From Magnetococcales bacterium (GTDB lineage Bacteria; Pseudomonadota; Magnetococcia; Magnetococcales; UBA8363): 64,000 nt of DNA. How positions within the stretch are numbered: position 1 is the stretch's first letter; each line of letters opens with the position of its first letter. The translations under genes were made by a program, and so were the position numbers. The DNA lies in NCBI GenBank assembly GCA_015232865.1, contig JADFYU010000006.1:1-64000 (forward strand), written 5' to 3'. Shown one piece after another: positions 53,390 to 63,005 of this stretch. Below the pieces are notes generated by a model that had not been told where the DNA came from, ran no database searches, and worked only from the letters and a program-made list of their open reading frames with translations.

Positions 53390-54370
53390 ATGAGTAGAAT
53401 ACCAACAAAAAAAACCATATCTATTGTGCTGCCTGTCTATGATGAAGAAAAAAATTTGCAGCCTTTATACGAACAGTTGGTTGCGGTTTTGCAAACCATG
53501 GACGTGACCTATGAAATCATTTTTGTCGATGACGGCAGCCGCGACGGCTCTTTTGAGATCATACAAAAGCTGCACCAGGAAAAACCACAGGTCAAAGCCA
53601 TTCAGTTGCGAAAGCATTCCGGCAAAGGCATGGCCTATGTTGCCGGGTTTGAGCAGGCCGAAGGCGAGATAATCGTCACCTTGGATTCCGACCTTCAAGA
53701 TGACCCCAAGGATCTTCCGGCCCTGTTGGCCCATCTCCAGAGCGAAACCGATGTGGTTATCGGCTGGAAAACGACCGGGAAAGGCCACTGGTTTCGTTCG
53801 TTGGCCTCTCGACTGTTCAATCGGGTTGTCTCCGGGTTGGCGGGAATCTCCCTGCACGATGTCAACTCGCCCTTTCGGGTGTTTCGCCGTCAGGTTCTCG
53901 AAGAGATCGAGATCCAAGGGGACCAGTTTCGATTTATTCCGATTTTGGCCGCCTCTCGCGGTTTTTCCGTCGTTGAGGTTCCCATCCACAATCGACCTCG
54001 TTGCCACGGCAACTCAAAATTTGGCGCAGCCCGCTACTATCGTGGTCTGTTGGATCTGATCACCGTCCTTTTTTTAATCCGTTTTTCTCAGCGGCCCCTC
54101 CATTTTTTCGGGGTCAGTGGCCTGCTCTGCGGTTTGAGTGGTTTTTTTATTTTACTGTTTTTCTCTCTGGCCCATCTCTTTCATATACAGGGATTTTTAC
54201 TCGACAGCTCCTGGAATTTGCACAACCGACCACTGCTCAGCCTGGGGATTCTATTGATTATTGTCGGCATCCAGCTTGTTTCAATGGGTCTTCTGGGTGA
54301 GTTGATCATCTCTCGCGACCAAACAATCCGTCATCGTCCACCCATTCGCCGCAAGCTGCCTGAATCGTAA
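53390..54370 (+). CDS. GT2 polyprenyl-phosphate glycosyltransferase (DPM1/GtrB type)
   Basis: 326 residues. GT-A catalytic domain (ISIVLPVYDEEKNLQ, IIFVDDGSRDGS, VTLDSDLQDDP) and two C-terminal membrane helices (about 235-260 and 275-305). Makes undecaprenyl-phosphate sugars that ArnT/PMT-type transferases use, consistent with the gene at 49555. 8 bp after the deacetylase; 1 bp before the next gene. Confidence 0.9.
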   Translation: MSRIPTKKTISIVLPVYDEEKNLQPLYEQLVAVLQTMDVTYEIIFVDDGSRDGSFEIIQKLHQEKPQVKAIQLRKHSGKGMAYVAGFEQAEGEIIVTLDSDLQDDPKDLPALLAHLQSETDVVIGWKTTGKGHWFRSLASRLFNRVVSGLAGISLHDVNSPFRVFRRQVLEEIEIQGDQFRFIPILAASRGFSVVEVPIHNRPRCHGNSKFGAARYYRGLLDLITVLFLIRFSQRPLHFFGVSGLLCGLSGFFILLFFSLAHLFHIQGFLLDSSWNLHNRPLLSLGILLIIVGIQLVSMGLLGELIISRDQTIRHRPPIRRKLPES

Positions 54371-54371
54371 C

Positions 54372-55514
54372 ATGCGTATCGCAATCGTCGGGCTGGCCCA
54401 CCCATTTCGCGGGGGAATTTCTCATCACACCACCCGATTATGTCAGGCACTTCAAAAACAACATGAGGTGCATCTTTTTTCCTTGAGCCGCCAATACCCA
54501 AGCTGGCTGTTTCCGGGCCAAACCCAGATCGATCACTCCAAAAAAAGTTTTTCCTTCCCCAATACCGCCTGTCTGGACTCCATGAACCCTTTCTCCTGGA
54601 TCAACACCTGGCGAAAAATTCGGGCGTTCAAAGCCGATGCCATTCTTTTTATCTGGTGGCATCCTTTTTTTGCGCCGGCTTTTGGCACGATAATCCGCTT
54701 GCTCTCCTGGTTTGACGCCACGCCATCGTTTCTTCTCTGTCATAACGTCAAACCCCATGAAAACAGCAGAGCAGACCGGATACTTCTCAACTTTGCCTAT
54801 CGACGAGCCAAAGGATTTCTGGTTCACTCAAACCAGGAAAAGCAGATGTTGCAACCCTGGGTTCCGGGTCGGGATATCGTTGTTCATGGCCATCCGATCT
54901 ATGACCAGTTTATGGAGGAAAAACCGATTGATGCGCAGATTGCCAAAAAAAAATGGGGGCTTTCGGGAAAAAAGGTGGTGTTGTTTTTCGGCTTTATTCG
55001 GCCTTACAAAGGGTTGTCGGTATTGCTGGAGAGTCTGCTGTTACCGCAAATAATCGAAGAGACTCATCTGTTGGTGGCCGGAGAGTTTTATGAAAGCGCC
55101 CACACCTATCGCCCGGCTCTGGATGCTCTGGCCGGACAAGGGCGGTTGACCCTTCTCGATTATTATCTGCCAAACGAGCAAGTTCCCACCATCTTTGCCG
55201 CCAGCGATGTGCTGGTGGCTCCGTATCTCTCAGCCTCCCAAAGCGGCGTCATCCAGATCGCCCGCGCCTTTCATATTCCGGTGGTTGCCAGCCAGGTTGG
55301 CGGACTCTCGGAAATGGTCAACCACGGTGTCGATGGCTGGCTGGTCCCGCCTGGAGATGCGCAGGCTTTAGCCCATGGAATCCAATCCTGTTTGACAAAA
55401 CTGCCACCCCGGTCGGGTTTGGCCGCAAAAGCTGACGAGAACGGGCCGGACTGGGAGAACATGGCCATGGCGGTAACCGATCTGATGCAAAAACCAAGAG
55501 GAAATCGTCCCTAA
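54372..55514 (+). CDS. GT4-type glycosyltransferase
   Basis: 380 residues, GT-B fold. MRIAIVGLAHPFRGGISHHT N-terminus, KKVVLFFGFIRPYKGLSVLLE donor-domain start, ASDVLVAPYLSASQSGVIQIA, and EMVNHGVDGWLVPPGD, standard for family 4. Cytoplasmic or membrane-associated. Abuts its neighbours by one base on each side, clearly one operon. Confidence 0.9.
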   Translation: MRIAIVGLAHPFRGGISHHTTRLCQALQKQHEVHLFSLSRQYPSWLFPGQTQIDHSKKSFSFPNTACLDSMNPFSWINTWRKIRAFKADAILFIWWHPFFAPAFGTIIRLLSWFDATPSFLLCHNVKPHENSRADRILLNFAYRRAKGFLVHSNQEKQMLQPWVPGRDIVVHGHPIYDQFMEEKPIDAQIAKKKWGLSGKKVVLFFGFIRPYKGLSVLLESLLLPQIIEETHLLVAGEFYESAHTYRPALDALAGQGRLTLLDYYLPNEQVPTIFAASDVLVAPYLSASQSGVIQIARAFHIPVVASQVGGLSEMVNHGVDGWLVPPGDAQALAHGIQSCLTKLPPRSGLAAKADENGPDWENMAMAVTDLMQKPRGNRP

Positions 55515-56351
55515 ATGGATACGCCTATCAATCAATCTCCGGTCGTCATGGAGGGCAAAGGGCTGGATTATGAGCGTTTTGCCCTGCAAAAACTGTTTGG
55601 AAAACTGGTGGAAAAAGAGGGTCTGAAATCGGTGTTGGAGCTTCCGGCCAAAGGGGAGAAAGCCATGCCCTCCCTCTATTCGCTACCGTTTGCCAAAGCC
55701 GGATGCGCGGTAACCCTGGTTAACCCGGTCGAGCAATCCATGTGGGCTTGGCAAGCTCTGGAACTTCCGCTCAAACAGTTCTCCTGTTCAAACATCGTGG
55801 CGACTGGATTGGAGCCGGGTGGCTTCGATCTGGTTTGGAATTTCATGACGCTGGCCCAAATCGACCAAAAAGAGGCGTTGGTTGCGGAGATGGCGAGATT
55901 GAGCCGCCGTTTTGTGATGGTCATGGCGGTCAATCGCTTTAATCCGGGTTTTTTTGTCCATCGCCTGGTTCATCGGATCAGCGGCACTCCCTGGAGTCAC
56001 GGTGATGTAGCCTTCATGAACCCGTTTTATACCGCAAATTTTCTAAAAAGCCAGGGGTTGTCCGTGGTCCGTGTCGGGACGGTGGATACCCCACCCTATC
56101 CCGACTCTTTGGGGTTTCGGGATATGCGGTTGCACCGGATGAATGTGGATTTGAACACCGTAAACTGGGACAGTCGGACGATTGGCTGGATGAAGAGTGG
56201 CCGTTATCCCATCAAACTGGAGGCACTCTATCTGGCAGAACGGCTACCGTTACCCCTCTGGTTGAAACTGGCCTATGCTCACCTTTTTTATGTTTTGGCT
56301 GAGGTAAAACAACCGGAAATTGTGGACGTCCACAAACATACAAAGGCTTGA
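55515..56351 (+). CDS. methyltransferase-like protein of the glycan operon
   Basis: 278 residues, starting directly after the previous stop. Resembles class I SAM methyltransferases: LKSVLELPAKGEKAM, GCAVTLVNP, EPGGFDLVWNFMTLAQI, then RRFVMVMAVN. The usual glycine-rich motif I is altered (ELPAKGEKA in place of E/DxGxGxG), so activity is uncertain; it may be a degenerate or divergent member. Confidence 0.7.
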   Translation: MDTPINQSPVVMEGKGLDYERFALQKLFGKLVEKEGLKSVLELPAKGEKAMPSLYSLPFAKAGCAVTLVNPVEQSMWAWQALELPLKQFSCSNIVATGLEPGGFDLVWNFMTLAQIDQKEALVAEMARLSRRFVMVMAVNRFNPGFFVHRLVHRISGTPWSHGDVAFMNPFYTANFLKSQGLSVVRVGTVDTPPYPDSLGFRDMRLHRMNVDLNTVNWDSRTIGWMKSGRYPIKLEALYLAERLPLPLWLKLAYAHLFYVLAEVKQPEIVDVHKHTKA

Positions 56352-56357
56352 AACAAT

Positions 56358-57539
56358 ATGCGTTTACGAGATTATCTGATCGAAGTGGCTCCGAAATCTC
56401 CACTCTATTCCGCTGTACGACGGGGTTGGATAAAGCCGATAGCCCCACTTACCCTGACCTTTTCGGTAACCCCGGCCTGCCAAAGCCGCTGCTTGACCTG
56501 CCAGATCGGTCAACGTTTTGCAGAACAACCCAGATTGACCCAGAAAAATTTGAGCCTGACGGAGATCGAGACGATTTTCAGTTCGTTGGGACCGATCTAT
56601 TTTTTTAACATCTCCGGTGGTGAACCCTTCATGCGCACCGATCTGGCCGAGATCATCCGACTGGCCTGTCTCTACCTGAAACCCCGCCTGATCCACATTC
56701 CGACCAACGCCTTGGAGCCTGAAACCATTGAAAAGAGCACGCGGGAGATCTTGGCTGTAATCGACGAACATGGCCCCTCCTCGGTCTCGTTGACCATCAA
56801 ACCCTCCATTGACGGAGTGGGCGAAATCCACGACAAAATTCGTGGATTTGCCGGTAATTTCGCCAAACTGGAGCAGACGTTGGATCGTCTGCTGGCCTTG
56901 AAAAAACACCACCCCCGGCTGCATGTGGATCTGGGAACCGTCATATCGGTTTATAATATCGATCATATGGATGAACTGGAAAGTTGGGTCCACAACCGGG
57001 GGGTAGACTCCTATCGGCATGAAATTGCCGAATGCCGATATGAGTTTCACAACCAAACCGACAACATTACCCCAAGCCAGGCGGTTTATGCGCGGCTAAT
57101 TGCCGGATTTCAAGATAAAATAAAAGGACATCTTCACCACAAAACCCGTCTGACCCAGGCGACCGAATCGGTTCGATTGGTCTATTACGAGGTGGCCTTG
57201 AAAATTATCCAGGAGGGTCGTCAGGTCACCCCCTGTTATGGGGGGATTTCCAATATTCATCTCAACTACGATGGCGAAGTCTGGCCCTGTTGCGTGTTGG
57301 GCAGCGACAAATCACTGGGCAATGCGCGTTCCTATCACGGAGATATTCGACGGTTGTTACAGTCCGATCAGGCCACCTTGTCCAGACGTTTTATTTCGGA
57401 AGGGGGGTGTGCCTGCCCTTTGGCCAATCAATGGCTCAACAATATTTTACTCCACCCTCGCTGGATGTTTCGGGTACTGTTCCAATTTTTGGCGGTTTTG
57501 ATTCGTTCTTTCAAAGTTTCCACCCATTCGACACCCTGA
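56358..57539 (+). CDS. radical SAM protein with C-terminal SPASM-like cysteines
   Basis: 393 residues. Cys41, Cys45 and Cys48 form the CxxxCxxC motif (TPACQSRCLTCQIG) binding the SAM 4Fe-4S cluster. NISGGEPFMR is the GGE motif. C-terminal CYGGISNIHLNYDGEVWPCC and GGCACP suggest an auxiliary cluster, as in SPASM proteins. Such enzymes often occur in glycan loci with unknown substrates. 6 bp after the previous gene. Confidence 0.88.
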   Translation: MRLRDYLIEVAPKSPLYSAVRRGWIKPIAPLTLTFSVTPACQSRCLTCQIGQRFAEQPRLTQKNLSLTEIETIFSSLGPIYFFNISGGEPFMRTDLAEIIRLACLYLKPRLIHIPTNALEPETIEKSTREILAVIDEHGPSSVSLTIKPSIDGVGEIHDKIRGFAGNFAKLEQTLDRLLALKKHHPRLHVDLGTVISVYNIDHMDELESWVHNRGVDSYRHEIAECRYEFHNQTDNITPSQAVYARLIAGFQDKIKGHLHHKTRLTQATESVRLVYYEVALKIIQEGRQVTPCYGGISNIHLNYDGEVWPCCVLGSDKSLGNARSYHGDIRRLLQSDQATLSRRFISEGGCACPLANQWLNNILLHPRWMFRVLFQFLAVLIRSFKVSTHSTP

Positions 57540-57555
57540 CAAAGGAGTCGATCCA

Positions 57556-58446
57556 TTGATTTCAGTCATCATTCCCTGTTTTGACTCGGCAACCACCATC
57601 GGCGCGACCCTGAACGCCATAACCCGACAACAAGGGGTGGATTTTGAGGTGATCGTGGTCAATAGTCCCGACCCGAAAACAGAGGCGATCATCCGCGAGC
57701 AATTTCCCCAGGTCACCCTGCTGCAACAACCACAGAAAACCAGCGCAGCCGAGGCCAGGAATCGAGGCACCCAACAGGCTCAAGGAGCGTTTTTCGCCTT
57801 TTTGGACTCCGATTGCACGGTTGACCCCGACTGGCTGCAACGCCTGTTGGCGGTCTACGATTCCAAACGGTATTGTGGGGTGGGTGGACCGATTAAAAAC
57901 GGCAACCCGGAGAGTCACATCAGTTGGGCTGGATATCTTCTTGAGTTCAGCGATTTTCTGCCCGATGGCACACGGCAAACAGTCTCTCATATCCCCTCAG
58001 GAAACCTCTTTTTATCCAGAGAGGTATTTAATAAAAGTGGTGGATTTCCAGAACAATTCGGCTATGCTCAGGAGGATCGTCTTTTTAGTCTGAGATTGGT
58101 GGAAGAACAGGGCAAACCTTTTTTGTTTAATCCGGAAACAGCCGTTTATCACCAACAGCGCAGCCAGGCTCACGCCTTTCTTCGTCATCAATACCATATC
58201 GGCCAGGGCGGGGCGGAGATTTTAAAAAGGGTCTCCCTACGCGGTTCGGCTCTGGTGGCCTGGCGTCAATGGATCTGGTTACTCCTCCCGCTGATCCCTT
58301 TTATCAAACTCTCAGGCTGTTTACGTCGGGCTATGCTCTGGCAACCGAAGCTCTTCTTGCAAAAACCGCCTATTTTGTGGTGGATGTTACGAGGAACCTG
58401 GCATTGGGCCATCGGGTTTTGCAGCCGGATCAGCAGCCGTTCCTAG
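57556..58446 (+). CDS. GT2 glycosyltransferase
   Basis: 296 residues from TTG 57556 with AAAGGAG nine bases upstream. SVIIPCFDSATTI, AAEARNRGTQQA, FLDSDCTVDPDWL and GYAQEDRLFSLRLVE are GT2 motifs. One hydrophobic C-terminal stretch (about 235-256). Last gene of the plus-strand half of the locus; convergent with the flippase 49 bp away. Confidence 0.88.
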   Translation: MISVIIPCFDSATTIGATLNAITRQQGVDFEVIVVNSPDPKTEAIIREQFPQVTLLQQPQKTSAAEARNRGTQQAQGAFFAFLDSDCTVDPDWLQRLLAVYDSKRYCGVGGPIKNGNPESHISWAGYLLEFSDFLPDGTRQTVSHIPSGNLFLSREVFNKSGGFPEQFGYAQEDRLFSLRLVEEQGKPFLFNPETAVYHQQRSQAHAFLRHQYHIGQGGAEILKRVSLRGSALVAWRQWIWLLLPLIPFIKLSGCLRRAMLWQPKLFLQKPPILWWMLRGTWHWAIGFCSRISSRS

Positions 58447-58495
58447 AGCGGGTAGACTTCCGGGCAATCTGGACAATTTAATTTTTCCGCGACCC

Positions 58496-60043
58496 TTAAC
58501 TCGATTTTGGCAACCACCACGCCACCCACCCCTTGGGTAGATGGCTGGACAGTATAGCCCGCTCCTCACGAGTAATGGGTAACACTCTCGGGGCGATCAG
58601 AATCAGGACAAGGGCAAAAGAGAGGGCGAGAACCATTAGCGCAAACAGACCGGGTTCGGGGTAGAGGCGGGTCGGAGCGGCCAGGAGAGTCGACAATACC
58701 AAAAACAAAACGGAAAATTTCAGGGAAAGCCGGTTTGCCAAGCCGAAAAAGAGGTTTGGCTTCTCCTCTGTCACCTTCACCGCCGTTTCCAGGGGAGCGA
58801 CCACCACCAGTAGATTGACCACGGCGGCCAGTGCCGCACTTCCGGCGGTGGCGACAACCGCGCCGATGGCACCAAAATAGTGGATGAGAACAATCCCTGA
58901 AATCAGGTTCAAAAGCCCTTGAAAGGCGTTCAGGTAGAGAAAAACCGGCTCTCTGTCCAGGGGGAACAGCAAATCCTGGGTGGTCTCCCCTGCCAGAATG
59001 ACGATCAGGATCTGAAACCCGGCAAATAACCGGATCAACACAGCGGCATCCAGAAACTCCTCAGAATAAAAAACCAAGATTAGATGGTCGGCGTGGATCA
59101 ACAAAAAGACCAGAACCGGAACAGCCAATACCACGGCCAGTTTACTGATCTGTTGCCAGATTCGAACCAGCCCGCCGACCCCATCCTGAACTAGAGCGGA
59201 AGAGTAGAGGCTTGGCGACAGACGTTCCACGGAGGTCAGCAACACCATGCCTCCGTACAGAACCAACATATAGGCGACTTCATAGTGGGCGATGACTTTT
59301 TTGTCGTTGATCAAAAAGAGAAGCAAGAGCAGGTCAATGCTTTTCTTCTGCATGAAATTGAACAGGGTTCCCAACCAGACCCATCTGGCAAATTGCCTGA
59401 CCCGCCCCAGGGAGAACGACTCTGGCGACGGGTGCAGAATGGTCCGACTGCGAAATCCATAAAATAGCAGTTGCAATCCGTTCACCACCACCATCAACCA
59501 CAACAGATTCTCTACGGCAATGCCAATTTCGACCAAAAAAAGAACACCCGCCAGTTGGGCGATTGAGACCCCGATCTCTACCCCGGAGTAATACCGCATA
59601 TCAACTCGGGCGATGACGATAAAAATAAAGCCATCCATGGTGCCCCGCATTAAAAACAGCACCAAAAGAATGGAGAGATACGACTTATCCAGATAGGTCG
59701 CTAACCATACGCTTTCGTTGTGTAGAAAAAAAAACGTGCCTCCTACAACCAAAATCAGGAGAAACCGGCGAATCAAGACCTGTCTGACCAGATAACTGCA
59801 CTGCCCTTCCCTGTTCTCCAACAACAGACGGGGAATATAGACGCTAAAGGTGGTGTATAGCCCCATATCGGTCAGCTTGATCAACAATTCGACCCAAGCA
59901 ATCAGAGCGACGTAAAGACCAAAAGATTCCGCCCCCAGAGCTTTGGCCGCCAGGATGGAAACAATAAAAGTGAGCAGGGTGCGCCCGGACATTCCGATCT
60001 GTCCCCAAAAAAGAGCCTGAAACGGAAAGGAGGATTTGATCAT
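58496..60043 (-). CDS. polysaccharide flippase (Wzx/MOP family)
   Basis: 515 residues with about twelve to fourteen membrane helices. FPFQALFWGQIGMSGRTLLT and GAESFGLYVALIAWVELL are typical of the N-terminus of O-antigen/exopolysaccharide flippases. Moves lipid-linked glycan units across the inner membrane. ATGA overlap with the upstream GT4 gene. Confidence 0.85.
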   Translation of the reverse strand: MIKSSFPFQALFWGQIGMSGRTLLTFIVSILAAKALGAESFGLYVALIAWVELLIKLTDMGLYTTFSVYIPRLLLENREGQCSYLVRQVLIRRFLLILVVGGTFFFLHNESVWLATYLDKSYLSILLVLFLMRGTMDGFIFIVIARVDMRYYSGVEIGVSIAQLAGVLFLVEIGIAVENLLWLMVVVNGLQLLFYGFRSRTILHPSPESFSLGRVRQFARWVWLGTLFNFMQKKSIDLLLLLFLINDKKVIAHYEVAYMLVLYGGMVLLTSVERLSPSLYSSALVQDGVGGLVRIWQQISKLAVVLAVPVLVFLLIHADHLILVFYSEEFLDAAVLIRLFAGFQILIVILAGETTQDLLFPLDREPVFLYLNAFQGLLNLISGIVLIHYFGAIGAVVATAGSAALAAVVNLLVVVAPLETAVKVTEEKPNLFFGLANRLSLKFSVLFLVLSTLLAAPTRLYPEPGLFALMVLALSFALVLILIAPRVLPITREERAILSSHLPKGWVAWWLPKSS

Positions 60044-61197
60044 GGACAGACCTCCCGGACCACTTCCCGGTAGAGCGTGGAGATTTGCTCGATATAACGG
60101 GAAGCGGTATACAACGCTTGGGCGCGCTTTTGTCCGGCCTGCCCCATGCGGCGTGCCTGTTCCGGGTTGTCGAGCAGGAAAAGAATGGCTGCACTCAGGG
60201 CGATCGGATCGTTGGCAGGCACCAACAGCCCGGTTTCACCATCCACAACCAATTCGGCCAGTCCGCCGGTTCGACTGGCAATCACCGGCAAGCCCATGGC
60301 CATGGCCTCTGCCGTGGTCATGGACGACCCTTCAAAAAGGCTGGGTTGCAGATAGATATCCAGACCGTGGTAAAGATTGGCGTTGTGACTTTGACTGCCT
60401 GAAAACAGAACCCGTCCCTGTATATCCGAACAAGAGGCCCGCTGCCGTAAAGCGCTCATCATCGGTCCATCTCCGGTAATGCGCAGAGTGGCCAACGGGT
60501 TTTGGATCACCACCAACGCCAGGGCTTCCAACAATACCGGCAGCCCTTTTTGCCACACCAGACGACCCACCGTACCCAGTCGGGCTTGAAATGAGACCGG
60601 AGAGGATGACGAATAAAAAAGATGATCGTCATAGGGGGCCGGAAGTATGTGCAGGCGGGGATCTGCCCGGCTGTCCGCTTCGATGGCGGCTACCGCATGA
60701 GAGACGGCGATGAGACGATGATTGAGCCGGTTCATACGAACGTTACACAACGGGTAGATAATCTGCTCGACCCAGTCGTCGATCTTTGACAACGAGGCCC
60801 TCTCAAACGGCTGGCCAAAGGCAAGCCGCCAATCCCCCATATCGTGGTGGGTGGTAACCAGAGCAGCGCGACCATAGAGCCTGGCGGCAATCCGACCATG
60901 AAAGTTTGCCTTATTATTATGGGTATGGACGATATGCGGTCTATAAGCACGCAACAACCGCCAGAGGCTCACGGTGGTAAATGGATCATAAATAGCCCCA
61001 CGCCGATTTAACGGAAACAGTTTGGCGGAAAGATTGTGAAAAGGGGCAGGAATATCTGACAGGGCGTTTCGGATGGAACAGATGGCCATTTCAAAACGGT
61101 CGGGGTCCAGGCGTTGAGCCAGTAGATGCAGATTTTGCTCGATACCGCCGTGGGAGAGCAGTTGGGTGGTCATGTGCAAAACCCGCAACCGCTCCAT
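60040..61197 (-). CDS. GT4-type glycosyltransferase
   Basis: 385 residues, GT-B fold: VLHMTTQLLSHGGIEQNL, HTHNNKANFHGRIAARL, VGRLVWQKGLPVLLEAL, and PSLFEGSSMTTAEAMAMGLP with ELVVDGETGLLVPANDP. The overlaps on both sides (ATGA with the flippase; TAATG with the upstream gene) place it in one translationally coupled unit. Confidence 0.92.
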   Translation of the reverse strand: MERLRVLHMTTQLLSHGGIEQNLHLLAQRLDPDRFEMAICSIRNALSDIPAPFHNLSAKLFPLNRRGAIYDPFTTVSLWRLLRAYRPHIVHTHNNKANFHGRIAARLYGRAALVTTHHDMGDWRLAFGQPFERASLSKIDDWVEQIIYPLCNVRMNRLNHRLIAVSHAVAAIEADSRADPRLHILPAPYDDHLFYSSSSPVSFQARLGTVGRLVWQKGLPVLLEALALVVIQNPLATLRITGDGPMMSALRQRASCSDIQGRVLFSGSQSHNANLYHGLDIYLQPSLFEGSSMTTAEAMAMGLPVIASRTGGLAELVVDGETGLLVPANDPIALSAAILFLLDNPEQARRMGQAGQKRAQALYTASRYIEQISTLYREVVREVCP

Positions 61198-63005
61198 TAC
61201 AATGGACCCTCCAGAGTCAGCCGGGTTGGGGGCTGGGATGGATCAATGGGAATACGGGTTTCGCCCGCTTCAATCACCCAGCCGTCCAACTCTTCTCCGG
61301 TCTCCGTCGTCACCCGGTTTGCCGCAAAGGCGACCCGTAACCAAACAACGCCCGTGGCGGAACCTACCAAACCCGGATTTTTGATTTGCAGAGTTAAACG
61401 ACCATCCGCCTGAGTGTCGGCGATCAAGGGGGTTGATAGCGTCCAAGCCAGCGCCTCCAGGGAGGGAAAACGGTCTATACCAGCTTTTTTCAGGGTCATA
61501 ATCTGCTCTTTGAGCCAACCGACTCCGTGGCGAACCAGATCAAAATCGTGAAAAACCAACGTCGCTGGATAACCCGATTGATGCCAGGCCTGTAACTGTT
61601 TCCACTGTTCGGGATAGCAACCCGGAAGAAACCGGTTTTCTGAAATCCGGGCCGTCAGGGGGATGATTCCCCGACTGGAGATCATTCGATAGCCCGCCTG
61701 TTGCGCCAATACCGGTGTGTTTGTCGTCCGTTGGTGACCTGACGGGACAAAAATCAAGGGACGTTGGCCACACCAATCGGCAATGTGTTGGGCACTCAAA
61801 CGCAAACGGCGGTGCAACTCAACGGCGTAGGAGCCGTGGTCGGGTTTGGAAAATTCCCGATACCAACGGGTGTTGCGATAGCGGTCTTTCGCCTGAGACC
61901 ATTTTTTTTCCTGGGGTGTTAAATGGGTCAAGCCGTGGGACAACGGAGTGAGCAATCCCCTGTGAACACCGTTCAGCATGGCGGCAAACATCTCCCGATA
62001 GTCATCGGTTCGGTTGTTCTGATGAGCGTGATAGACCACTTCAAAAGAGAGGTGGTGATCTCCGGGGCTGCGACTGATCATCTCTTGACCGGCGACTAGA
62101 AGGCGGCCTCGCTGTCTATCGCCATCATCAACCCAGCAGGGAACGATCGCCACGTTTAGATGGGCTTTCTCCCGATCCAGCAGAGTCAAAACCTCACGCC
62201 AAAGCGCCCCACTCATCACCCCCTGATCATATCCGGCCAAAAAAACCCGTTCCGACGAGCCTGGATCATCCATACGCAGGAATGCCGCCCCGTGCCAGCA
62301 CCAACCACAGGCGATGGCTGGGCCGCTCTGTCGCAACAGGTGGCTCAAAAAACCGTGCAAAGGGGCCGGATGCTGCAACACCCAGGCCGGGTTGAAATTC
62401 AACAGCAGGTTTCGAGCCTCACCAAACGGGTGTTCCAGAATGGCCGGGCGTCCCTGGCTCCACCGGGCGACAACCCGTGATGAACGACTCCATTGAATCG
62501 GGTGCAGCAGCCAGTTTTGCAGCAAAAAACGCAGCAAAGGGCGCAGACCAAAATCCCGGCCCTGGCTGGAAAAGGGACGGGATTGGCGTTGGAACAAAAT
62601 CTGCCCGGACAGATTTTTCATGCCGGGTGAGGCAAAGCCGGGATGACCCCGTAGGTGCAGACCAAACGGCTGCCGGGCCGTTTCCTGGTTTAACAGAGCC
62701 ACATCGGCCACCAGGACCAGCCCCTTTTTGTTGGAGAGTTCCAGCAACAGTTGCCGAGTTTGGGTCGATATTTTTTTCCACGGCAGGGCCAGTATCACCA
62801 CCGAGAACAGCAGATGATCCCCATCCAATATCCGTTCTCGGCTCAGCTGGGAGGCAGCCAGGATTTGATGAGGAATGGCCTGCCCCGTCAGCCACTCCCG
62901 ATAGACCCCGGCACGGTTACGTGGCAAGAGCCAAAAGGTGTCCAGCCACCGTTCCGAGGTCAGAGGCGCGGCCTGGAGCAGAAGAACTTCAAAGCGACGG
63001 ATCAT
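61197..63005 (-). CDS. polysaccharide deacetylase-like protein with extra N-terminal domain
   Basis: 602 residues. Residues 1-240 are an alpha/beta part of unclear family (SVVILALPWKKI, LVLVADVALLNQETARQ). From about 245, AAFLRMDDPGS, HLNVAIVPCW, LTPLSHGLTHLTPQ, FVPSGHQRTTN and TLVFHDFDLV look like a NodB/DUF2334-like deacetylase barrel with DD and His residues. The C-terminal 90 residues look beta-sandwich-like. Overlaps both neighbours (1 bp and 4 bp). Function presumably on the same glycan; exact family not certain. Confidence 0.65.
   Translation of the reverse strand: MIRRFEVLLLQAAPLTSERWLDTFWLLPRNRAGVYREWLTGQAIPHQILAASQLSRERILDGDHLLFSVVILALPWKKISTQTRQLLLELSNKKGLVLVADVALLNQETARQPFGLHLRGHPGFASPGMKNLSGQILFQRQSRPFSSQGRDFGLRPLLRFLLQNWLLHPIQWSRSSRVVARWSQGRPAILEHPFGEARNLLLNFNPAWVLQHPAPLHGFLSHLLRQSGPAIACGWCWHGAAFLRMDDPGSSERVFLAGYDQGVMSGALWREVLTLLDREKAHLNVAIVPCWVDDGDRQRGRLLVAGQEMISRSPGDHHLSFEVVYHAHQNNRTDDYREMFAAMLNGVHRGLLTPLSHGLTHLTPQEKKWSQAKDRYRNTRWYREFSKPDHGSYAVELHRRLRLSAQHIADWCGQRPLIFVPSGHQRTTNTPVLAQQAGYRMISSRGIIPLTARISENRFLPGCYPEQWKQLQAWHQSGYPATLVFHDFDLVRHGVGWLKEQIMTLKKAGIDRFPSLEALAWTLSTPLIADTQADGRLTLQIKNPGLVGSATGVVWLRVAFAANRVTTETGEELDGWVIEAGETRIPIDPSQPPTRLTLEGPL

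Noticed and set aside
58778..58797. ACCGCCGTTTCCAGG-like sequence inside the flippase gene
   Set aside because: Only 15 bp of the second repeat family and fully within a coding frame; probably coincidence.
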